Shown here: in pieces, positions 23,305-38,400 of the stretch
Layout of the letters: each line of letters starts with the position of its first letter
How positions within the stretch are numbered: position 1 is the stretch's first letter
NCBI GenBank assembly: GCA_020055645.1
Contig: CM034547.1
Coordinates: forward strand, 36,462,909 to 36,526,908
Reading direction: 5' to 3'
DNA length: 64,000 bases
Source: Tomocerus qinae
Taxonomy: Eukaryota; Arthropoda; Collembola; Entomobryomorpha; Tomoceridae
The notes under the pieces: generated by a model
Seen by the model: only the letters and a program-made list of their open reading frames with translations
What the model was told of the DNA's origin: nothing
Database searches by the model: none
Program-made: the position numbers and the translations under genes

Positions 23305-25849
23305 TTGCGCAATTTGAGCTAAACGGACATGAATAAATTAATTATCCAATCTAATTGATGAAATTGATTCGATTTATTATTATTATTATTAATTAATTCT
23401 GATTCACTCAGATTGAATAATCATGATCAACAGTGGGTGAAGGACAAAACAGGGAACCAAAAAATTTGCTCATTCTATAGCCTTATGTCATTACGTCCTT
23501 TATTTTTAAATAGGTACGTAATGCTATGCGACTCAGCGCAAACAAGGCTGTTGATTCGAATTTTGGATTGTGTGCTCTTCAAGATATAAAGCATCAGGTA
23601 AAACGTTGAAAGGGAAGTTCTTGTATCAAATAATACTCCACTTCAGCCTTTCGAGAGCGGCAGTCCTTTAAGGGGAAAGTGAGATTTTTATGAATTTGAT
23701 CATGATCAATAAAACCCGAAAACTTGTTTCCTTTCGAGCCTCTTACTCTGTATACATTATATTACTTCCGAGTTTTGTCATCGACAAAATTATCAAATAA
23801 TTATAGTAAAACTAAACAGTTGAAGTTTTCTGTGGTATTTTGTAGATATAAAATACGAAAACAAGGTATAAACTAACTTACACTTTATCAACTCTATGCT
23901 TGCAGAGGCAATTGACAATTTATCGATAGCAATTTCAAAAAACATTCATGAATACATTCGAAGTCTTCCAATCCGAACCAAAACAGTGGCTGGTGGGATT
24001 ATGTGAGATTACATGAATTATTTACTAGTAAGGGAGTAAAGGTGTTTTGGTATTTTGATATACTTCCATGCATCTTGTAAGCACCAATAGCACTTAAAAC
24101 ATAACAATGGCAAGACTATAAAAGATAAAACTTGATTGTAGTCTTGTCTATGTACTACTAATGCTGCTGTTGCTGTTGGGTAATATCAAAATGAAAAAAG
24201 TTTAATCCAAGCATTGAAGGTCTCATGTGGTGCATCTGCTACGCTCGCAAGAGTCTTCTTACATAGTCGCACGTAGATCCAGAGTGTAGAATCAGCAGCA
24301 GCGCATTATCCACCTAATATCATCCACTACCTCGAAGTTCCTCCCTCCATAGAAAACCCAATGGTATGAATTGAAGGGCGTTACTGGAGAAAATGCTCCT
24401 CATATCAAATGATATCCGATGATTCCCATTTAGAAAGAATATTCGCCCCTCGTCCTCCTAATTTTGATTCTGACCTATCCAGTCCAGTCTCCTAATAACA
24501 TCTTAACCCTTTTAATTTCAAATCTTCGTCTGCCATGAAATAATAATTATTATGATTAGAGTAGGTTAAATCTTAAATGAGAACTTAATTTGTAAATGTT
24601 GTTGAGTAGTATCACGTAATATTTAGCATTGCAGCTATATAACAGTATGTGTTTATGTAGGAAGAACGTAATTAATAAATATCAGTGCAATAAAAGAGTG
24701 CAAGCATGCGGTACTGGCTTACAGAAACTAATATACTGTAGAATAGAACAGAAAGACAATTTTTTGCATTTTTTCTGCTTCATCAATTACCCCTTAAATA
24801 TAAACCAATTTACACAACATGATTTTGTGGTGTTTTAAAATTATTTTGCATGTAAAATATTTAAATCTCATTTGTGGCTTTATGTACATAATATATAATT
24901 TGAACTGCATTTGGGCGTGGGCTATAATGAGTTATGCCTCGGTTTTACATTATAAACGAAATCCCCTTTTTAACAACGAATTAACAACCCACATTACACA
25001 GATCTCAACTCTCTCTGAAACTTAGGTAAAATCCCTTCAATTCCCTTCTATCAAAATGTGAAAATCTTTACATGCATTCCAGTTAGTGTAAAGACAAACT
25101 CGGTTTAAAGGGTTGCTGAACAGGGAATAAGAATTCAGCTAAGCTACACATTCCAAAATTATGACAAACTTATTTTACGGTACTTATTTGGTATGCTAAT
25201 AAATATGACAAAATGAGGAATATGACCTGAAGATTAGGATGATTTATTAATTCCTGAAATGAAAATCAATAAAAATGTCCTTATAGTCTACCTTTTTTCA
25301 AATTTCGTCGTCTTTTTAATGATGGTCATCTCATTTCCGACAGTCTCCTGTTAGGATCTGGAGAGCTTAGACCGTATTTACCAATCACCTAGTATATTTT
25401 CTCTCTAGAATTTTAAATCAAATCATAGCAAATTAAAATTATTTTTTTCAAATGGGATGATCTGCAGTCTGTATATTTCTACATACGGCAATGAATATCC
25501 AATATTCAACTTTGTTCTAAAATAATCTTTTCGTACTTTAATGACTATTTGAATATCTACTCCATAATTAATTCATAGTACTATGATATGGTGTTTAAGA
25601 AGATAACGACCGATAACATGCTGATGACATTAATATCACGTTTTGATTTGATTCATTACAATTAGAAAGAAGAGTAGTAGATTCTACGTAGCAGTTAGAT
25701 TGATTAAAGTAGTATGACTTCAACTGAGTAGTGCAGCATTACATTGTAATGTAGGGCTGACATTACACCAACACTACCCTGGTTGGTAGGTTAGGAATAA
25801 TATTATGAGCCACAATACAAAGCCATAGTACATGTACAAGTACATCGAG
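23305..25849. other. Intergenic sequence upstream of the ARID3 homologue
   Basis: Short ATT microsatellite at about 23373-23395. No coding frame longer than about 70 codons and none that resembles a protein family; no transposon ends seen. Confidence 0.6.
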
Positions 25850-26033
25850 TGTTTAGGTACTCGCTCACTCACTCTCTTCACTTCTTCAGCAGAGAATAGA
25901 ATCCTTATGTACTCAAAGGAACTGACACACGCAGCTTACTCACAATCAGTAAGAGAGACGGAGAGCGAAGAAGAGGATTTCATTCACCTTCAGTCGGTAG
26001 TTGTGAGCACAGTGTACTACTAATCCACACCGT

Positions 26034-26041
26034 AACCGGTT
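26034..26041. promoter_or_regulatory. Grainyhead-type site AACCGGTT (1)
   Basis: Perfect 8-bp palindrome matching the Grainyhead consensus, about 90 bp downstream of the proposed initiator. Binding is inferred. Confidence 0.35.
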
Positions 26042-26383
26042 AAAGGCTAGCCAAAACACTGGAGGATTTTGAGACCCTGTCTTAATTTACTACACCAACT
26101 CTAATGAGTTAGTTGAGTTATGTACAATCACAGTGTTTGAAATAACAACAGTGTCTTTACAGACCACAGTGTGCAAAAGAAAGTTTACCGAGGATTTTCT
26201 GATAATTTTCGAGAAAATTGTTTTATTCACTTGTTTTGAGACAAACTGAGGAGATCGCTTGCGAAGAGGAATAAACAGCAAACAGATCAGGGTGCCTACG
26301 AGAGTCCTGTGCAAAACAGGAGGTCTGATAATTTTAAGGGCAACGTTCCATATAAGTTTCCAAAATTCGGGTGAAAAATCGAG

Positions 26384-26391
26384 AACCGGTT
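26384..26391. promoter_or_regulatory. Grainyhead-type site AACCGGTT (2)
   Basis: Second palindrome (within GAACCGGTTC), 18 bp before the proposed start codon. Two such words within 360 bp are unexpected by chance in AT-rich DNA. Confidence 0.35.
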
Positions 26392-26409
26392 CCCTGTCAT
26401 CCGACGGGC

Positions 26410-29400
26410 ATGGAGAACCACGAAAGTGACATTGAAGGCTCCCTGGTAAGCCAAATTTCCATTATTGCTTTTCAGACGCAAAAATATTTCGGTAGTTCCT
26501 TATGACACTACAAATGTCAGTTTGCTATAAATTCGTTTTGCAAATAGCCGTTGTTTTTGAGTGTAAGGTTAAGTTAGTTCAACATCTGTATGTACCAGTC
26601 ATTTAAGTTCGCAAAAGCACGAATTTATCAAACTGTATTTCGTAGGAATATTCATTAATAAATTCAGTATGTTTATTTTTATCCAACGCATAATAATTCA
26701 TCGTCAATGTACATGAAAGATGACGTAAATTGAAGTCATATCGCATCTGAACAATAAGTACACTGTATAGAATATGACCAGCTTTTAATCTCTTGATATA
26801 TGATAATGTAATACACAGAATCGGTATGCATCCGTAGGTACATAGGCAATCAAAATAAAATAGAATCATATAGGTACTGTGAGTTCACATCAAACCCATC
26901 GATATAGAATAATGTACACACAATAGGACATAGAACTATGGCAGAGTACATGCATTGGCACTATGCAAACAATGACACATTAAATAATTGTGGCAAGTAA
27001 ATATTGAATGAAAAAGGATTTTCTTTGTTGTGTAAAACGATCCGACATGTAAGAGCTTAATCATTTAATTTAATTGCTTACATTACCTGAGAATTTCATT
27101 TGTCATTCTCTATCTGAGAGAGAACATAGAGCACCGCTCTGTTAATAATTGATGTGGTCGTATGCATCTGCATGTAAAGTATATTATAAGCGTATTTTAA
27201 TTGCAATCGTGTTTCGTATTATTTAGGTGTGTAATATTTTGATCACTTTTAATCATTATTACTCTGTGCCTAACACACCTACATATTTTAATGTACAGGA
27301 TTTAATAAGCAATTCAATCTACCTAATGTACATAATATATAGGGATTGATGAATTCAAGTTAAACCTCAAGGTTGCATCATTCCTTTTGTGAGTAGTTTA
27401 ATTCGGCGAATTAATTCAATTATGAATCGTGACAAATCTGATTGTGAGTCATGATCAAGATATGCAGGACGCTATAACATCCGATATCAAACGATAACAC
27501 TGCTGCACTGCTCCATCTCGAATAGTTGCATGCACACGTAATCTGTCTGTCTCGTCATTATTTAGTCTGCACAAGTTCCTACTTACATGATCTGGTCATA
27601 CAAGATGTTTGGCGGATCTGTTACATCTTTCTAGAGAAATTAAACGTTTCCAATTCAACTGTCATCCTTACTCGAGTTTGATGATAATAATGAGGATTTG
27701 CGTAAAATTCATATCTGGCTGAAGATATCTATTTAACATAAAATGTTATCGTTCTTAACAGTATCGCACGGAATATTTATTAATGCGAAGGAGTAACGAA
27801 AGAAAATATTCCGAATAGGTAAGCTAACCTGAGTCAGCTCAGGAGATATCACATTTACATCAGAACACATTAGATAGAACACCCTGTCCTGTCATAGACA
27901 GTCTAGTCTGACCGGCATGAAAACTCGAGTCGGTGATGTGGGCCTAATCATATCGTGTCATGTCCTTAATATGCATTTCTGTCAGCAGCACCATTCATGA
28001 GATTCTCGTTGAGTTTAGTCAGTAATCTCGTATATACTGTAATAATTTTATTGTGAACTACACCACAGCATTAGCGTGCATTACACCAAATATTAAAAGT
28101 GAACAGCTATGCAGATGGGATGTAGAGCCATATCAGAATGTTTAATGTACGTACCTACCTACTGTAGGATTTCTTGATATAAGTTGATGTATCATGTGGA
28201 TTTCCACTTATAATCTTCTAAGTCGCTCCCTATCAAGATTTTAAGAATCATTCCATGAATCATTAGGCTCCGCGTATGCAACATAAATGTTTAACATGAA
28301 TTAATTTCGATGCCAAGTTGAACTCTCTTATACACTACCATTTCTTAGCATGTGGATAAATATATGAACTACATAGGCTACTATACGCTCTTCTATTTGG
28401 TAGCATTTGTTTTACATACTTGATTACTACAAGTTTCTTTTCGTATCATTTCATATAGGGATTGAGTTGAGAGAAATGTAATTACCTTCATGATCATTTA
28501 ATGTGAAATGCAAATGTGTCTTTATTCAGTTCGTGCACTTGTATTTAGCAGTTGTATACAGTTTAGATATAGCTTTAGGTAGTTTGGATTATGTATAGTG
28601 ATGCTGGTTGAGAAATTATTATATGGTAGAGGATCACATATGGGATGTGGGTGGCTAAGGTGAATTGACTCTGCTCTGGCTTGCGCTGCACTGTACATGT
28701 AAAATGCAATAATTTATGGATATGGGAAACATATTGAATGTTTAGTTAGTGAGTGATTATCTTACTCATGTTTCTGGATGTTGTGACATTGCATTGGAGT
28801 GCTTCTTTATTGTAATAACGCGAGTTGTGGGTGGGTGCTTGGAGTCGTTGGTGTCAACATGGGTACCTATTATTCTCTATTACATTATAATAGTACTGGC
28901 AGGATGTGAGAAGACAAAGAAACTTGTGTCTTGTTGTACATTTTGCATTGCAGGTATAATTTATTTGTATTTGTAAGTCATATCTATCGGAAGACGCGGC
29001 TCATTTCAAGTCATGCCTTCTCTCCTACACTCTTTTCAACAGTAATAAGATAATAAGAATATCATTACCTGTAATATAGTACAAAGATAGAGTCGATGTA
29101 ACATTGACTGACGGAATAAGTGAGCGTGTCTGTCTACCTACCTATATACCTGCACTTTTTAATCTCCTTTCTGTTCCTGTTTAACTTGAAAAATACTCAA
29201 GTTGTGTACATAGGATAATTATCGTTAACTTACGATTATTAGGTAGCTTACCTTTCGTTTAGCCCCATTACTGACGAATAATAATGTTATTTTACTCCGT
29301 ATTTTGGAAAGCCTTTGATTGTCTCACGACGAAACTCGGGGAGAGAATCTGATTGAATAATGAGGATGACGCATTGTATGGGCATGCATTTGCTCAACTC

Positions 29401-32400
29401 GTGCAAAATAATAAATAAATATTATGTCTGCTACATTAAGGTTAAGCGTTGGGTTGGCGGCAGGCGGTAATGGCAATAATAATAGACCGAGATAGGAGAT
29501 TCACTTGATTTCAGACTTCGATCTTTATAATATTATATCTCTTGTTGATATGATAACTTTTCTATTTGTTATCTATTGTATAATATTATTTCTTTCTTCT
29601 GACTCGTATACCTGGAATACTAGGACTGGACTACTGACTGAGAGTAAATTGACTAGCCGAGACTCCCAACTTCTCCGTAAAACTTTAACCACGACAGAAA
29701 ACTCCACTTCATCCACTTAAACGAGAATCGCTACCTTACGCTACCTTCTTACTACCTACTTGTGCATTCCCAGATAAATACGTTGTTGTTGTGTAAGATT
29801 ACAGTGTAAATAGCAACATGCGTAATGTAGATACCTACCTGGGATATTTGTTACAATATAACCAAGTACAACATCTTTCCTCTTCAGCCAGAAATGTATA
29901 GTGTATAAACATATCGGACTAGTAATGTTGATATCAAAAAAGCCGGTTACCCCTTCAGGCAATTTGATATCCTCTCGAGCGGAGCATCTCTTTAATTCGC
30001 AGGTACATTGATAAGTTAACTGGTATGGTGTCTGCAGGAAATTATCTTCGAAGGATTTGGCACAGATTTTTTTCTTATTTATTTCTCAATCGCTTTATAG
30101 CTACTGCTGCTATATCAAGTGAACTGTTAAGTTGTTGGCATTGGGTCGGATCTTAATCCTGTCTACTATACTACAACCAGAAATGATGATTGAATTGGAA
30201 TCAGGGAAGATTCGCAAGAGATTTCTTTCGTTTTCGCAGTATTCATTCGGATTTGTGATTATTTTCATGAAGGGATTTCTAGGAAGGAAGAATGACTTGG
30301 TTGCTTTGTCTTAACTTCTGGCTCCAGAGGAGTCAACGCAAACGTCAAACGAAAGGCCAGATGTACATTACACACAAAGAGCGGATGGAGCAAGTCAAGA
30401 AAGACATGCAATGCAAACAAAACCACCCAAATCTAATAGCTTTTGGATTGATAGGTTTATGAGGAGAGATACGACGGAAAGCGTAGGATGATTAATCAAA
30501 ATTCTCTATACTTTATAAATTCTTACCGAATGAACGATTGTCAAAAGGTAGTATTTACCTCCAACGGAAGAAAAGAAATATTTAATATGAGTAATATATT
30601 ACCTAGACACGTTTTCTCATGACGGGACTCACGTATATTAACTCGCATAGGTCATATAATTATAGGCCTTGTGTATACATCTGTTGGTAAACGTGTCTAT
30701 CTTAAGAAGAGTAATGTTTTGTACATATAATAATAACTACTAGCACACTTTACTTAGGAATAAATAAAATAGAGTATTGTACACAACCCTTGAGCTCTAT
30801 AGTAAACTGGACACTTAGCATTGTACGATGTAGGTGGGTACAAATAATTTTAATTTTATTAATAGTACCAACACAAATAGTAGTAATAATAGACAGTCCT
30901 TAATGCTACTAATTTTAAGTCAAGCCAAGCCATTTTACATCAGATCAAAACAGAGCGGCTGTAGAGGAAACACGTTTAGGTCAGTCAGAAGAGTTAAATA
31001 AATGACAATGACAAAAAAGGGTGATTTTGTGTCAACCATTTTGAAAAGGCTTTAGAAATGAAAATAATTGATTGAATGTTGTAAAGGTAGGTTAGCATTA
31101 TACTGCTGTCCTGTGATAATGTGGTGTGATGTTGTCCGGAGATATATTTATTGGTGTTCTTGTTCATTTTATATTATTTTCCATACAACACTCGTATTAA
31201 CACTCATACGGACAGTATTTGTAGCTAATGCAAGTTGCTTAAGTAGTATTCTAATGCATTTGGAATTCATTGGGTTGAGGTAGAGCAGAGGGATTTGTAG
31301 AAGAATCATAGCCGGAGGAGAGATATGAGACATTATTTCATGCATGGAAAATCTATTGTGACCAAAGCATTATAATATGAAATGAAACATTATGTACTTA
31401 CATAGGTAGACACATCAGATATTTATTATTTGAATGCATGGATAATGTGCCTTGAATCGGGTACTGTTTACTACAGGTCGACTGTTCTTTGGGATGCATG
31501 GGATAGAGGTGAATTATTTCATGGGATATGGAACGCTCGCTTGTCGTCACTGTATTTTCCATTGTCCAATTCCATTACTGATTCTCTCTTTCATATCTGT
31601 ACCTTGCTTTGCATTCGAACAAATACCTTCAGATATTTTAATACATTATATAGGGACTTTGCAAGGAGAAACTTATTATCATAATCCATCGATAATAATA
31701 AGAGCTCACTGACTGACTACTACTACTTAATTTTAAATTCTACTGGGACATGTACAGAAAACATTCAGCCATTTACGATATCACATCGCAATGGGCGATA
31801 CAATTTATTTATACTGTACCACACACAGGCACACAGGGGAGTAGTACATTTTCCAATTCCTATTCTTTTAAGACCTGAATATAAGTGACAATATTTAATA
31901 CAGTAATGATAAGTCACATACGTAAGCATACCTTTTAATCGTCTATTTTCGTGCTAGTACACTATCCCTGAAGTAGTACTTGGAAAAACAGATTCCACTG
32001 TATTTAATAAAATCTTTATGTACTTATGTTTTAATATGGATAAATGGAATTTGTCAACTTTTTTACATGCATGGTTCACAAATAGTTTTAATGTGTTGAT
32101 ATTATTTCATGCAAAACTAATACGAATACTAAGAGAACTGGGTATTAACTAAAACAGATTTTGTATGTATAACTATGGGCTGTTGACCTTTCCTAATGCA
32201 TTGTAAACATAAAGAATTTTCTTCAAAGTATTTTATTTATTGGTAATATATTGGTACTTAAGTTAATGCAAGTATTTCCATCGAAATCCAGCTGGACGGT
32301 TAATGGTATGGACGGATTGGATGATTGATATCCTATTGAAGCATTATTGGTTAGGTTAGGTTTACCTCTATTATCCAGGTCAGGTCCCTTTCTTTGCTTA

Positions 32401-35400
32401 AATCTTTTTACAATACACTTACATTACACTCGTGAATTCTTGAAAAAATTGAGACATTCTTTGAGGCTCCGAATTCTAAGTGAGACTTGTGTGCTTTTCT
32501 CTACGAGGACAATAAAGAATTTTGTATGATTCGCCTTGAAAAATGAATCGAATATCGAAAACAAGATCCTAGTTTCTTATCTGGCCTTCTTTTATTGCAA
32601 TCTTGATAGTTCTATCAATGCATGAAAGCGGATTTTGAATTGGAATTACTATTCAACGATCAGTCTTACGATAAATAATCGTATGCCCAAGAATTTTATC
32701 CTAAACGAATGAAAATGGCGGGCGGGGGAGGAAATCGGTACACAATTTCCATCTCGTAGCTACAATTGGAGAAAACGAAAGTTAACAATGATACAGATAG
32801 CTATGCGGGGCAATGATTGTTGAAAATGATATTGTACGATTCAGTTCAGTTGGTAAAATGAAATGCTAATCACAAATAGATATTTGTATGGGGTGTAAAT
32901 TAAGGAAGACGAATCATGAATCCCCTGAACCTCATTTGAATTGTATTCAAATGAGAAGAGAGGTTTTTGTTTGTTCATTTAATCTGCGACTTATTTTAAT
33001 TAAATCCGACTCGTCGATTCCTCTGCAGTGGAGTCAGAAAAGAAATAAAAATTGAAATGAAAGTTGTTATTGCCATTCGCTCCTTTGTTCTCTCCTTCTG
33101 CGCTCTATCGATAAAATGAAAATTTTACAGCGATTGTGATTATGTATTTATGTTATTATCACTATATTTCACAACCGTAATTGATACATATGGATTCAAT
33201 GCATTACACAGGTAATGCGTTTGTTAAACTTCGAACTGGCCTTTGTGTTTCGATATGCATCTTCATTTTATGTTCATGTCTGCGAACCATGCTTTGTCGT
33301 AAGTCGTAGGTATTGCAGCACTACGAATTCTGTAGGCATTAAAATGAAATATTATGTCTACGAATTTATTTGCGTCTATCTCCGTTGTGTGTAGTTTGGA
33401 TTGGAAATAAGTACATTGAGATTGTTAATGATAAATAATCCAATCGTTATCCAGTGTGTCTAACAAAAGCAACAGGTATGCATATCTAATGTTCATTTTT
33501 AATGTGCGTTGGTGGAATTTGAATTGCTTGCTACATGTAAGCATTATTTTGATGATTGGTTAGGAAGGATCAACATTTTCAAGGGCGTAGCTAAGTGAAA
33601 ACTAATTTGGTTCTTCTAGTTGTCTTTCCATTGGGTCGAATTTATTTTAATTTGTGTTCTCCAAAACTCTGATTCTAACTGAGAATTATCGACCATGATA
33701 TCTGTATTAGTATTTATTACTTTTATTGCAAGCTCAGCAAATAATATATTGATAGTATAGCTATTTTTTCAGTCAGTTCAGTGTCTCCAATGGTTGTCTG
33801 CATAATAATTCATTCAAGTTTTAGAAAATATAATAATTTAGTTAGTAAAGTCTAATAAGTCGTGTTTTTATCTCTTTATATGATTATTATGTTGGATTTA
33901 ATAGCGACGAGGCATGGCATAGTATGTGTTTGAGCATAATATCTTGACTCTGTTCGGCGTCTGCTTCTCTTCAGTTCTTCACTAACAGATACATTAAATT
34001 TGAATGCTTGTTAGTATTGCTGGATAGTATTTTATTTCATTTTCGTTTCTGTCTCGCTCATTCGTCCAACAAAAGCTATGCACATTACTGCAATTAGACG
34101 TGACATAAATATTACTATGTCTACATACATGAATGTTAGAATAAAGGTAAAAAAGAAGAAAGTCTCGTCTCTTATCTGCATTACGATATGCTTTGTGTGG
34201 TTATGAAAGCGGTATGAATAAGATTCAAGGATACAGTATTTAATAACACTATAAAATAATGTGTAAGCATCATGGCTCTTGTGTGTTTAATTTATTTGAG
34301 GTTTGCTATGTTCGTTCTAATCCGTCCACTCTATCTATACGGATAACAAAGCAAGTTCGTACTTTTTCAATAATGCAGTCAAGTTCCCCTTCATAATGTT
34401 GACTTGTTGTGCTAGGTTCTGCTCTGAGAGATGATGATGTGTTCTGCTCTCCTCCGTTGTTATTGTATTGTCTGTCATTATTATACCTGCGAGGTGTCGT
34501 AAAAATATCATGAAAATATTTTTATATCATCTGTCTAGGGGCAGGTGAGTTTCAAGATTGGAAGGGAGGAGAATATCCTTGAAATGTGAACAAACGACGA
34601 TTCATACATTGCTTTGTATTTCTCACTTCTATCTCTACATTTCTCTTTTCAAATGCCACAAACTGTTCTAATGCAGTGTATTTTTAGTCACGTGTAAAAT
34701 CTGCAAACGTTTTGAGTTTACTGAAATTATATTTAAACTTCTGTTCATTTTGGTTATCTTTTATACACATATTATACAGCTGAGTCAGCAGAAATTCTTT
34801 CTAATACTTATACTAATGATCACATTTGGTTGCTAAATAAAGTTAAGACCATTATATTAAATCACTTTTATAAATTACCTTGGTCTTTGTACGTTCTACA
34901 TACAAATATACGATCACAAATCTTGACGTTTGCTGTTCGATACAACCATCACAGTCTTCCTACTAATGTGTTGGACTTTAGTATCTTTCAACTGTATCTT
35001 TCGATTGGTAACAAGAGATTAAGGCAGCAAACATGAATAATAAATAGAGATTACTTACGACCAGCCTAGTCAGATTGATTCAAACAAGATAAAAATGAAG
35101 ATGTATTGCAGACAGCTACTAATATCAGATTTACAGGAGATTTGAGAAAGTTTGATTAGCGCAATTGTGTTAATTTCATGTAGCCTTTTAGATTGAAATG
35201 AATACGGGACTGTCAGATAGGAGTAAAGTTACACATGCTATTGATAATTATTTACGATATCTATTATTACATTCATTCTCTTATCTTGCATGTTGCTGCA
35301 TAAAATGATATATAGGTACTCTGGCCCAAACAGATTGTACATGGTATTAAAAGACAAGTTGGTAAATATTGCATAGGAATAAATAAGCACATCATAAGCG

Positions 35401-38400
35401 TCGCTACCTAGCTATTAAACAGAATAAAATGTCCATGGTTCTCTTAACGGCTCTGGTTCTCTCAGTAGAAATAGAACTGCCTAACAGAACCTTAATATAA
35501 AATACAAATAATTCAATTCATCCTCCATTTCATTAAGACTCGAGTGCAGTTGAGATAAATGTAACTTTATTGTAGCAAACATTCTTTCGTCATAAAGAAT
35601 ATTTAATGGTGCAGTTAAAGCAGTAAAGCAGATGCTTATAAAATGGTTACCGCCGATCTTTATAGAATTCTAATTTTGCAGAGGCAAATTGAATAGACAA
35701 ACAATTTTGCTTAGCAGTAAGAAAATATCACACAAAAGGATTTAATACTCTGTTAAGTTGGGCAAGTGTGTGCCATGCTCCTATGTACAGAAGAGAGGGT
35801 TAATTGCGTCCATTTTATATCCATATAGGAAATTGAAAATCTATCTATTAAGTATACAAACCAAGACTATTTACGTGTTTCAATTTATTCATAGTTTATT
35901 TATCGCCTGTACTGAGTACAAGGTATGTGTAGCCAGAGAGTTACGAAATGGATTTCATCCAAGTGAGCGGGACTGCGTAATTTTATTTAGCAGAGCTCAG
36001 TAGTATTAAAAGGTTGTGAATTGAGATCTGTAACCTGTGAGGGAGAAGTTATTTTATTTACCCTACGCAACTGAATACCTTTTGCCAACAAAAAGGAGGA
36101 TAATGAGTTTTTGATAATATTGTGTGATGTTATTTGTAGGGATCTTTTCCTCCTGCTTTAGGTGTATCTGGTCAATTAGTAGTTCTGAGAAATTGTTTTG
36201 GATTTCCAGTGAGCATTTGGTGAAATTGAAGATGGAGAACAAAAGGATCCTAGATGTTCATTGTTGACATCTGATAAATTTATAGGGATTCCGAGTAAAT
36301 GGACTTGAGGAATTTCATTTGTAGTAGGTACCTTTATTTTATAGGCAAGGACTGGACTGCGGGTGTACTCTATCTAACTGTTGCATTAGAAATAAATTTA
36401 AGGTGTAAAGTGTAGTTTCAGAGGCCGCTATTGATTCCGAGGGTCTCACAATGAAGGACATCATTCATTAGATTTGTGGGCTTGGGCTTTTCCTTTCCCA
36501 AATGTTTTAGCATTAAGTCTGTGGCTCAATTGGGTAAAAACTTTAGTTGAGGTCTAGTAATGTCCTGTACTCTTCCATAAGTTCCGTTCGGTAAGGTTAT
36601 GGTTGCTCTTCTGATCTGACATATTTTGCCACGATTATATAACTTATAAGTTCAGTTATACGGGAACAATCAAGCTGGCTGTAAGAAAGCGGTAGAGTCA
36701 AGGCAAGTCAAGTTTTAGACTTGGGAGGTATAAACTATATGACTGGAGTAATATTTATGTACATGCATATCCCACGAAGCATGTGTCTATTGTGGTATAT
36801 AGCAGAGAGGTGAATAATAGCAACAAGATATATGATATGTCTCTTAGGTTATTGGTTTGTTATGCTGTGCAATACTCTAGTATACAAAATATAATTTCAC
36901 TGCGGCTGTGGGTCGACTTGGAGTCAAGAAAAGTCGTTTCGTATCTGAACTTAGAGAATCTACGTTGCTTATGGTTTAGTTGGGTTGTTGATGAACATCA
37001 TTGCTTTGCCTGATGTATATTGAAGCGGAGGATCTCTCTGTTTCCCTGTTGCAACTTGTCCGCCCCCCATTTCTCTGATGTTTTCCAAGGAAAGTTTTGA
37101 TAATGTAGGTCAGGGTAGCATTAAAATCGGATTTTTAATTTGTTGGTCGAGAAGAGAATTTAGGGAAACTAAGATTCTGGCATTTCGATGGGCATCCTTT
37201 TCTGATAGCATGATAAAATACATAGGCATTTTGTGTTAGGTAGAGAACTACAATTATCACCGAGTAATATGAGCAAAGCTCTATATTCATTCCTTAGATC
37301 CTGAACAAACAATGCTTCACATAGAGAGTGTATTAGGACGTAAACATCATCCTTTACTGTAGATAGTATACACGAGAAATGTGTATAGCTGATGATCTGA
37401 TCTGTAGATCAACATTTAGTTTAAAGTTTAGTGAAGTCAGTCGTATCAGTTTACTTATCAGAGTATAGATATGATATATTGTCCTCCTCGGTCATTTTGT
37501 AAGCCATTGTTCATTCGAAATATTAAGAACTGAACTAATTGTGAGTTCATGAGCTGGGAAATGAGTGAGCCACCACGTTTAGAGTAAAGACAGTGACAAA
37601 GAGTGAAATACCCATACAGGCGTTATTAAGAGTATATTATGAATTGACCACGATTTCCAGCAATTCAGCATGCCTATCTCTATTTATCTCCAGTTGATGG
37701 ATTATATCGGGTACACTATAAATTATGGTAAGTATGCGTCTACATAGGATAGCTTAGTACAAGGTATAGGAATTTATACCAATGTACCTATATACATAGG
37801 CTGAAGTATTTGTCATTTGAGCATTGTATACAACCACTAGTACATTCAGATACATAACGACATAACATGACCCGTCATCATTATTATTATTGTCGCCATC
37901 ACCAGCCAGCCCTGGTGGTTTCGTCTCTTTCTTGCTTAGTTTGTGTTCCTATACGTGCCTAAGTTGCCTACGGCTTGAATTGAATGAAAGCTTGGCATGG
38001 ATCGAAGAGCCCTATTTCCCTCACTTCCATCAAAATTTAAGTGATAATCCTGAATGGGAAAGGTCACTCGTAATTCATTTCGTAGTAATACAAATAATAT
38101 GTACAAGAACATGGATGAACCACTTTAAAGTGTTCTACTACTCTGTTATTTGTTATAAGTGTCAGGGAGCGTATAGCGCACTGCTCTGCTACTGCTGCCA
38201 TATAAATGTTAGGTAAGCATGTAGTAACAGTAAAAATGCTGACTGTATGTATTTGTATTGGTTTTATTCGTTCTCTTGTTGCCCATTTTCCTCTGTCTCA
38301 TCACAACAACACCACGAAGTGCAACTTGAACAAATAAATACGATCAGAGGTACCCATTTGTATTTATTTGTACAGTTCACTTCAGTGTGTTCACGATTTA

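Larger units (their letters stand above)
25850..26409 (+). promoter_or_regulatory. Candidate promoter and 5' UTR of the ARID3/dead ringer homologue
   Basis: A less AT-rich block with CT/GA-rich runs (CACTCACTCTC near 25868, GAGAGACGGAGAG near 25953). An initiator-like ATCAGT is centred on A25948. GGATT begins 27 bases downstream at 25975, a four-of-five match to the downstream promoter element at the expected spacing. Two perfect AACCGGTT palindromes (26034-26041 and 26384-26391) match the Grainyhead consensus. The block ends at the proposed start codon. Transcription start is inferred, giving a 5' UTR of about 460 nt. Confidence 0.35.
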
